This document shows, piece by piece, positions 58,255 to 64,000 of a stretch of DNA of 64,000 nucleotides (position 1 is its first letter; the number at the start of each line of letters is the position of its first letter). The stretch lies in NCBI RefSeq assembly GCF_038806765.1, contig NZ_CP152389.1, positions 2,914,001 to 2,978,000 of the forward strand. Reading direction: 5' to 3'. Made by a program: the position numbers and the translations under genes. This DNA is from Mucilaginibacter sp. CSA2-8R (GTDB lineage Bacteria; Bacteroidota; Bacteroidia; Sphingobacteriales; Sphingobacteriaceae). Below the pieces are notes generated by a model. That model was not told the origin of the DNA and made no database searches. It saw only the letters and a program-made list of their open reading frames with translations.

Positions 58255-59067
58255 ATGAATTTAAGATGGTCTTATTTTTTAATTGCTGGCTTAACCGTGC
58301 TTTTCAGCTGCAATCAACAGCCATCAAATCATAATGCTCAAAAAGACCGTCCAAAAAGTAAACAAGCACTCCGAAAGAATATTATATCTTCTAAAAGCGC
58401 AACGGCGAATGACACAAGTGTCATCAATGATTTATATAATAGATTATTGACTATTACATTGCCGTTTTTTCCTTCTAATCAAAATTCTTATGGGAATATA
58501 ACTTGTAAAATACCAGCCTTACCCTACACATCTATAAATGATAAGAATTTAGCATATATCAAAAAACAAACTATCTTAAAAACCTTAGATAGTGCTTTCG
58601 TATTACGTGAATTAAAAACCTTGCGTCATAGGATAGTAAATCCCGATGGAGGAACATCTTTTGGGGACTTTGATTGTCTATCGGACTCAGCTAATTGTCT
58701 CAACACAGATGAATACGGTAAGATAGGAATTGTTTGTGCTTTAAAAGTAGATACCAACTATATGTGTCATATCATGCTGACTCGTAAAGACTGGTATTAT
58801 ACTGACCGAGGTATTTTAGCATTAATCACTCCTCATGGTAAAATACTTGACTGCGTGTTTTCCGATGGAGAGCTTACTCAAGGAAACCCGCATGGCAATA
58901 TCATAAGAACGCTTACAATCAATTCTGACCACTCGATAAAAATTGAAGAATATGCAGTTGGAGATAATTCAGAACATTACGAATTCACTGCAATTTATCG
59001 TGTCAGCAATAGTAATTTTATTTTGAAAAAAAGAAAATTACTATTGCTGACACGATTAAGAAAATAA
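58255..59067 (+). CDS. Lipoprotein of unknown function, 270 aa
   Basis: ATG at 58255 gives MNLRWSYFLIAGLTVLFSC, a lipoprotein signal; an earlier TTG would add seven residues. The mature part has an Asn/Lys-rich linker and then a beta-rich domain with two cysteines near FGDFDCLSDSANCL and IVCALKVDTNYMC that may form disulphides. AT-rich compared with ligD, possibly acquired. Function unknown. Confidence 0.65.
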   Translation: MNLRWSYFLIAGLTVLFSCNQQPSNHNAQKDRPKSKQALRKNIISSKSATANDTSVINDLYNRLLTITLPFFPSNQNSYGNITCKIPALPYTSINDKNLAYIKKQTILKTLDSAFVLRELKTLRHRIVNPDGGTSFGDFDCLSDSANCLNTDEYGKIGIVCALKVDTNYMCHIMLTRKDWYYTDRGILALITPHGKILDCVFSDGELTQGNPHGNIIRTLTINSDHSIKIEEYAVGDNSEHYEFTAIYRVSNSNFILKKRKLLLLTRLRK

Positions 59068-59267
59068 ATTTCCTCTCCGTTCTCGTGGAGCAAGCATGGA
59101 TGTTATCTGATATTTTGGCAGCTTAGGTTACAGACGACTCTTGATCTACGCTTGTAGAATCGCTGCATGCGCTCGCTGCTTTCATATCCCTAAAATTATA
59201 TCGTCATTAAAACATCACTTACCGAATATACAAATAAGCATATGTTATTGCTAAACAACGTCATCCG

Positions 59268-61436
59268 TTATATCTTAATCCGCATTGCCAGATTCACGGC
59301 CCGGCCATCTATTGGTGCCCATAATTGTTTAAATACGGGGCGGGTGATGGTACCAGTGTACAGGCTTTCGTAGCGCGACTGGCGGAAATCGTTGATGTTT
59401 TCGCAGTTGAGCACAAAGCTTACGTGGCTACCCCATTTGCGCTCTACCATGGCCGCCAGAAATGGAAAGTTGCGCACCCGCTGATTTTCGTTGATGTACT
59501 GATTAGTTTCCAGACTGCCTTCTACGCCAAAGCGCCACTGCCCTTCTACCTCATAAGCTATGGTAGTGGATATTTTGTTTTGCGGACTAAACGGCAGGTA
59601 AATGGTGCGGTTGCTCAAGGCCTGTTTGGCCACCGTGTGGTTAAAGCCGAAGTAAAGCTCCAATTCGTCAATCTTTAACCTCACGTAAGTATCGGTACCC
59701 AGGGTATTGATGCGAAAACCGGCGTTGTTTAACGAGGTGGTATTATCGGCATTCATCACCGGGATGAGCGGATTGTTGATATTAGTGTAATAAAGCGCTT
59801 GGTCAACATCCAGCGTGGCTTCATCACTCAACCGCACATGGTAATTGGCATCAAAATTTACCCCGAACGAGCGCTCGGCCGTCAAGTTTGAACTTAGCGG
59901 ATTTAACGTGGCAAAGCTGCCCGCCAGCGTTTCGGGAATAAAAACGTTAGGCGCTTTGTAACCCAAACCACTGCTCAGGCGTACCGACAAGGCCGAAACC
60001 GGTTTGTACAACAAGGCTATGCGGGGCAGCACAAACCAGCCAAAACGGCTGTGGTGGTCGGCACGCAAACCGGCCTCTACCAAAAACTTAGGATTGATGT
60101 GCCAGCCATCCTGCACAAAGGCGCCCAGGGTGTGGTAGTCGTAATTGGCCAACGGTGATACTACGGCACTGTTTTTTCTAAAATACTCGCCGGTGTAGTT
60201 ACCGCCAATAATCAGCTCTTGTTTGGGCAGTTTTATCAGATCGTTTACTTCCAGGTAGTCAGAAAGCTGGTTGCCTTTAAAAGCGAAGCCTTCATCAACG
60301 TTGTTTAGGTTATAATTGCTTACACTGCCTTTAACGGTAAGGCGGTTAACGCTGTCCAGGTCGTTGCGGTAATGAAAATCAAAAGTATTACGGTATGACT
60401 GGTTAAGCTCGCTGTACTGATGAATGGCATCAGGGCGGTTGTCAATTACCTGCATATCGCCGCCCAGGCGGTTCTCATGGGTAAAAGCATAGCCGGCATC
60501 CAGCTGCGAGCGGTTGTTAATGTAGTAAAACAAGCGGGGATGTAAGATGGTGCTGTTAATCTTCGGCACATCCGAAAACCCATCCTTGTTTACATCAACC
60601 GCGGTTTGCCAGGTTTGCTGGGCGGTAAAGGTCAATCCAAACTTACCAAAACGCTGACTAAAATACCCGTTGGCATTGCTCTCTTTTAACGTAGAGCGGT
60701 TAAGCGTGAACGACAAATCGCGGTCCGTGGTAGGGGCTTTAGATATGAAGTTAATTAACCCGGCTATGGCACCGCCACCGTACAAAGTAGATGATGACCC
60801 TTTGATGATTTCAATCTGCTTTAAATCGAGCGGCGGGATAGACAGCACGCCGAAGTTGCCCGAAAAGCCGTCGTACAGCGGCAAACCATCGCGTAGTAAT
60901 TGCGTGTAGCGGCCATTCAAGCCCTGCATCCGGATGGTGGTATTGCCCGTAGTGGCCGATGTTTGCTGCACATGGATCACCGATAAATCGCCCAGGATGC
61001 TGGCCACATTGCCGGGCTTAATCATATTTTCTTCGTCCATCTCCTCTTGCCCCAGCACCTCTACTTTCATGGGCAAATCCTCAATGCGCGAATTAGTACG
61101 GGTGGATGATACAATGACCACCTCCATTTCCTGCAACTGCGGCATTAGGCTTACGGTATAAACCTGGGTTGTATCTGCCAGCGGGAAAATCAATGTAAAA
61201 CTTTGTTTAAGATAACCTACCCGGCTTACCGAAAACGTTTGGCTGCCGGGTGTGATATTCGAGAAGCGTACCACTCCTGCCGTGTCTGTATTGTGCGCAA
61301 TGGCTTTGCCCTGCCATGCAACGGTGGCATCGGTTACAGGTTTACGGGTAAGGCTGTCAGTTACCGCAATTTTAATCTGGTGTTGAGCTAAGGCGATGTT
61401 GCTGCACAGGATAAGCAACCATAAAAAACGTTTCAT
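59268..61436 (-). CDS. TonB-dependent outer-membrane receptor
   Basis: This 722-aa protein has a signal (LWLLILCSNIALAQ), an N-terminal carboxypeptidase-D-like domain (IKIAVTDSLTRKPVTDATVAWQ), a plug (DLPMKVEVLGQEEMDEENMI...IRMQGLNGRYTQLLRDGLPLYDG...IEIIKGSSSTLYGGGAIAGLINFIS) and a C-terminal 22-strand barrel ending in NLAMRIKI. No SusD follows, so it is more like a siderophore, cobalamin or metal receptor than a SusC polysaccharide receptor. Ligand unknown. Confidence 0.9.
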   Translation of the reverse strand: MKRFLWLLILCSNIALAQHQIKIAVTDSLTRKPVTDATVAWQGKAIAHNTDTAGVVRFSNITPGSQTFSVSRVGYLKQSFTLIFPLADTTQVYTVSLMPQLQEMEVVIVSSTRTNSRIEDLPMKVEVLGQEEMDEENMIKPGNVASILGDLSVIHVQQTSATTGNTTIRMQGLNGRYTQLLRDGLPLYDGFSGNFGVLSIPPLDLKQIEIIKGSSSTLYGGGAIAGLINFISKAPTTDRDLSFTLNRSTLKESNANGYFSQRFGKFGLTFTAQQTWQTAVDVNKDGFSDVPKINSTILHPRLFYYINNRSQLDAGYAFTHENRLGGDMQVIDNRPDAIHQYSELNQSYRNTFDFHYRNDLDSVNRLTVKGSVSNYNLNNVDEGFAFKGNQLSDYLEVNDLIKLPKQELIIGGNYTGEYFRKNSAVVSPLANYDYHTLGAFVQDGWHINPKFLVEAGLRADHHSRFGWFVLPRIALLYKPVSALSVRLSSGLGYKAPNVFIPETLAGSFATLNPLSSNLTAERSFGVNFDANYHVRLSDEATLDVDQALYYTNINNPLIPVMNADNTTSLNNAGFRINTLGTDTYVRLKIDELELYFGFNHTVAKQALSNRTIYLPFSPQNKISTTIAYEVEGQWRFGVEGSLETNQYINENQRVRNFPFLAAMVERKWGSHVSFVLNCENINDFRQSRYESLYTGTITRPVFKQLWAPIDGRAVNLAMRIKI

Positions 61437-61567
61437 AAGATTTGGCTATCAGAACAAACTCTGTCACAAACCTATCTCGCAAAATTGGAGGAATGTTGGA
61501 TGCTGATCTTTGTGCCGATAATATCTTATAAATTCTCCCGAAAGTAAATTACCTATTACCAACGTTT

Positions 61568-62275
61568 CTATTTAGTGATGACGGCCACTACCGGCTCAAT
61601 CAGCTTGCGCGAGCCTGTAGCATCCAGGTGTAAACCATCGGCCGTCATGGTTTCTACGTCTAACCCCGGCGTGGCATAACCGTTTACAAACAGGCAATGG
61701 TTTTGCCGCGCAACTTTGGCAAAAGCGGTACTCATGGCTTGTACCCGCTGCCCGCCGCCTTTATATTTTTCGGTAGCCTCAGCCTTGCTGCCATAAGGCG
61801 GCGGCGAAATCACCAGAATTTTTGCTTTGCTGATGGCTGGGTAATTACTACGCTTTATAGCAATAATTAACTTTTCCAAGTTGGCAGGCACTTCCTGCTG
61901 GCGGCCGGCAAAAATGGCTTTCGCATCGTTGGTACCCAATTCTAAGATCACGTAATCATAAGGGCGGGTACCGGTGGCCTCGGCGGCTTTTTTCAGATTG
62001 GCATCAATTACCATTAACGAGTTGAGCGTGCTGTCGCCCAGGTTTAAAAACCCAATCGTGCGACCCGACTTGCTGATGTTGTACACCGTAGCATTGGGCA
62101 ACGCCGTTTGCAGTTGGACAGGCCAGCTATGCGGAAAGGTACCATTGCTATCGCCCAAGGTTAAGATATTTAACCGCTTATTTGACAATGCTGCATTTTG
62201 AGCAAATAACATTACAGGTGCAAGCATGATGATTGCAAGGGCCCGAAGATAAAAGCGTATTTTAATCTGATGCAT
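61568..62275 (-). CDS. SGNH-family esterase (acetylesterase-like)
   Basis: This 235-aa secreted protein (ALAIIMLAPVMLFAQN) has the blocks TLGDSNG (nucleophile Ser43), the Gly in GRTIGFLNLGDS, GTND in VILELGTNDAKAIF, and Asp213/His216 in ADGLHLD. This is the layout of rhamnogalacturonan/xylan acetylesterases. It is 59 nt downstream of a GH106-like rhamnosidase gene on the same strand, which favours pectin deacetylation. Confidence 0.8.
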   Translation of the reverse strand: MHQIKIRFYLRALAIIMLAPVMLFAQNAALSNKRLNILTLGDSNGTFPHSWPVQLQTALPNATVYNISKSGRTIGFLNLGDSTLNSLMVIDANLKKAAEATGTRPYDYVILELGTNDAKAIFAGRQQEVPANLEKLIIAIKRSNYPAISKAKILVISPPPYGSKAEATEKYKGGGQRVQAMSTAFAKVARQNHCLFVNGYATPGLDVETMTADGLHLDATGSRKLIEPVVAVITK

Positions 62276-62334
62276 AACGCTGTTATTAATTGATTAGAGG
62301 CTTCACAGTGCGTGTATATTTTTTAGATGATATT

Positions 62335-64000
62335 TTATTTACCAACTGGCACTAACGGAGTGAGTGTTACCACACCTACTATACCTGACGGCTTGGGGCT
62401 CCAGTTAGCTGCTGTAAACAGCCCGTCGGCACCCAGGTTGGCTTTGTCGTGCGCCTGGAAGTTGGTGTTATAAAATATTTTATAGGGTATTTTCTTTTGA
62501 TCCATATCAATGATGCGGTTGGCCATCAGGTTGGCTACCCTTACTTCGAGCTGATTGACAGGCTTAAGGGCCGTTGCCGGTATGCTGATGCTGTAATCGG
62601 GCCCCAGCAGCGTGCCCAGTTTGGCCCCATTAAGGTACACCTCGGCGCTCTCGTACACCCTGCCCAAATTAAGCTGCCACATAGCGGCCTTGCCCTGTGG
62701 TTTGGCTAAGGTGGTAGTGTAAACCGCAATACCCGAAAAAGTTTTGGTATCAGCATTGCCTAATTCTGTCCACGATGTTAGTTTGTTGGTGGTGATTACC
62801 GGCGGCAAGGCAGGGCCGCCGTCCGTAAATCTAATCGTCCAGTTGCCGTTAAGTTCGGTGACCTTGCCCGCAGGCTGGTAATAAGCATACGGCTTACCCT
62901 GCGTGGCCTTAGCCGCGGTTTGTACAATACAGCTTTCGCCGGGCTGCAGTTGCAGGTAAACGCTGGCATTACCATTGGTTAGTTTGCGCATACGCGCCAG
63001 GCCCCGTTGCGCCAGCATCGGGTTAAATATTGTTGCCGAGGCTGCCTTAACCGCAAGCGGCACCCAGGCCTGCACCGCTTTGCTGCCGGAATTACTGATA
63101 AAGTAATTATAGCCCGAGGCATGGGTGCGGCGCACAAACTGCAAACCCTCGTCTGTCATGGTTTCGCGTTTAACGCCGGCAGCAGTAAGCAGCGCGGTCA
63201 CATCATCAGCTATCACTAACTTACCCTTGCCAACATTGGCAGTTTGGGTACCGTTACTTTGAGGTTTAAATTGGAGTGAGGCTATCAATGCTTTAAACTC
63301 TTTTTGCCGCTGCGTCAGTGTGCCGTAGCCCGGTACATCAACAGGCAGGCTTTTATAAATAATTACCGTTGCACCACCGCGGGCTAAGCTGACCACTTTT
63401 TGCAGCGTACTGAGCGGTATGTACCGGCAATCGGGCAGTAGTATGGTTTGATAGCTGATGCCGCCGGTAAGCAGTTGGCCGCCATTTTGTTGCAGTGCGA
63501 TGATCTGCTTGTCGGATATAAAATCAAAAGCATAACCCTTGCTTAACATATGCTGTGCTGCTGTGGCAAAGCCGGTGCCGTTAAAGTCGGGTTTTAAAGC
63601 ATCATAATGTTTCAGTAATGCCGTACCCCCTGTTTGCGAAAAGCTATCGGCCAGAGGGTAATAAATCAGCACATCACTGCTGGCCTTACCTTGCTGTAAA
63701 AACGACTGGCAACGGGCAATATATTGGTTGAGCGCCGGAAAGTGCTGCCAAAAAGGGTTGGTTTGCTGAAAGTGTACAGCTGCATAAAACAGCCAGCCGG
63801 GCCACGAAGCATCTTTGGGCGAATAATTGACCCCGTGGTAAAACACATGGTTAACGCCGCCTACAAAATATTTATCGATGGATTGCTTGACATCGCCCAG
63901 TGATGACAAAAAGTGATCGTGCAGCCAGGTAGCCGACTCGGAAGAAGCCAGCGGCTTGCCGCTTACATGCGCTGCCGAGGTGGCAAATTTAAAGCGTAAA
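62335..64000 (-). CDS. GH106-like alpha-L-rhamnosidase, 5' end outside the window
   Basis: The frame is open to the right edge of the window, so the N-terminus is missing. Visible parts: the barrel segment SAAHVSGKPLASSESATWL, then KYFVGGVNHVFYHGVNYSP, typical of GH106 and related clan members, DVLIYYPLADSF, and a C-terminal beta-sandwich with AEVYLNGAKLGTLLGPDYSI like glycoside hydrolase 2 accessory domains. It would cleave terminal L-rhamnose from pectin. With the adjacent esterase and the receptor it suggests a pectin-use locus that continues beyond the window. Confidence 0.75.
   Translation of the reverse strand, partial: LRFKFATSAAHVSGKPLASSESATWLHDHFLSSLGDVKQSIDKYFVGGVNHVFYHGVNYSPKDASWPGWLFYAAVHFQQTNPFWQHFPALNQYIARCQSFLQQGKASSDVLIYYPLADSFSQTGGTALLKHYDALKPDFNGTGFATAAQHMLSKGYAFDFISDKQIIALQQNGGQLLTGGISYQTILLPDCRYIPLSTLQKVVSLARGGATVIIYKSLPVDVPGYGTLTQRQKEFKALIASLQFKPQSNGTQTANVGKGKLVIADDVTALLTAAGVKRETMTDEGLQFVRRTHASGYNYFISNSGSKAVQAWVPLAVKAASATIFNPMLAQRGLARMRKLTNGNASVYLQLQPGESCIVQTAAKATQGKPYAYYQPAGKVTELNGNWTIRFTDGGPALPPVITTNKLTSWTELGNADTKTFSGIAVYTTTLAKPQGKAAMWQLNLGRVYESAEVYLNGAKLGTLLGPDYSISIPATALKPVNQLEVRVANLMANRIIDMDQKKIPYKIFYNTNFQAHDKANLGADGLFTAANWSPKPSGIVGVVTLTPLVPVGK

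Overview
The window looks like a chromosome segment of a Bacteroidota bacterium, most likely family Sphingobacteriaceae (Mucilaginibacter- or Pedobacter-like). The signs are Bacteroidota-type -7 boxes (TAnnTTTG) and weak Shine-Dalgarno sites, many lipoproteins whose lipobox cysteine is followed by charged residues, secreted glycoside hydrolases of families GH97, GH43, GH29 and GH106, a TonB-dependent receptor with a carboxypeptidase-D-like N-terminal domain, and YtxH, KTSC and DUF892 small proteins. The genus is an inference.

Layout. 0-5.8 kb: a truncated sensor kinase, a DUF892/response-regulator pair, an SDR enzyme and an SGNH hydrolase. 6.0-8.7 kb: an isolated phage packaging remnant (small and large terminase and a third gene split at a T9 tract). 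8.9-14.2 kb: small membrane proteins and lipoproteins, an ABC-F ATPase, a WYL regulator and a zinc-ribbon protein. 14.3-15.8 kb: the RNA ligase RtcB. 15.9-17.6 kb: an AT-rich convergent pair (sce7726 family / T4-beta-like). 18-27 kb: a Ser/Thr kinase, a coiled-coil lipoprotein, rlmF and kup. 27.5-36.3 and 38.2-40.0 kb: GH97, two GH43 and two GH29 enzymes. 37.7-38.2 kb: four unusual tRNAs behind a possible attenuator. 40.2-42.8 kb: a TROVE/Ro60 (Rsr) gene followed by five Y-RNA-like structured RNAs. 42.9-54.3 kb: small envelope proteins, a sigma/anti-sigma-like pair, an aldolase-DUF115 fusion with a KdsB-like cytidylyltransferase, and a Crp-type regulator. 54.8-58.1 kb: Ku and LigD. 58.2-64 kb: a lipoprotein, a TonB-dependent receptor, and an SGNH esterase next to a truncated GH106-like rhamnosidase.

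The most interesting content is a split RNA-repair and RNA-quality-control system. rtcB (14.4 kb) and the Ro60 gene (40.3 kb) lie 26 kb apart but share an almost identical promoter block: two CTGCGCA boxes 6 nt apart, with the second box starting 23 nt before the last base of a TTTG -7 element in both. A WYL-domain regulator lies near rtcB. Downstream of the Ro60 gene are five tandem stem structures with a common plan: an outer stem ending in T-rich sequence, an internal loop usually TGCCGT, an inner stem, then TACTTCG or a close variant. One of them (42563-42706) carries a tRNA-like module in circularly permuted order: T-arm, acceptor 3' strand, loop, acceptor 5' strand, D-arm. This matches the tRNA mimicry described for bacterial YrlA RNAs.

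Nearby, four odd tRNAs (Pro-UGG, Ile-UAU, one with an 8-nt anticodon loop, Gln-UUG) begin only 18 nt after a terminator-like hairpin. Upstream of that hairpin is a 17-codon ORF rich in codons that the same tRNAs would read. This suggests, but does not prove, attenuation of a reserve tRNA array. Many intergenic gaps hold dispersed repeats (ATGAGTGA-type tracts and several long inverted repeats).
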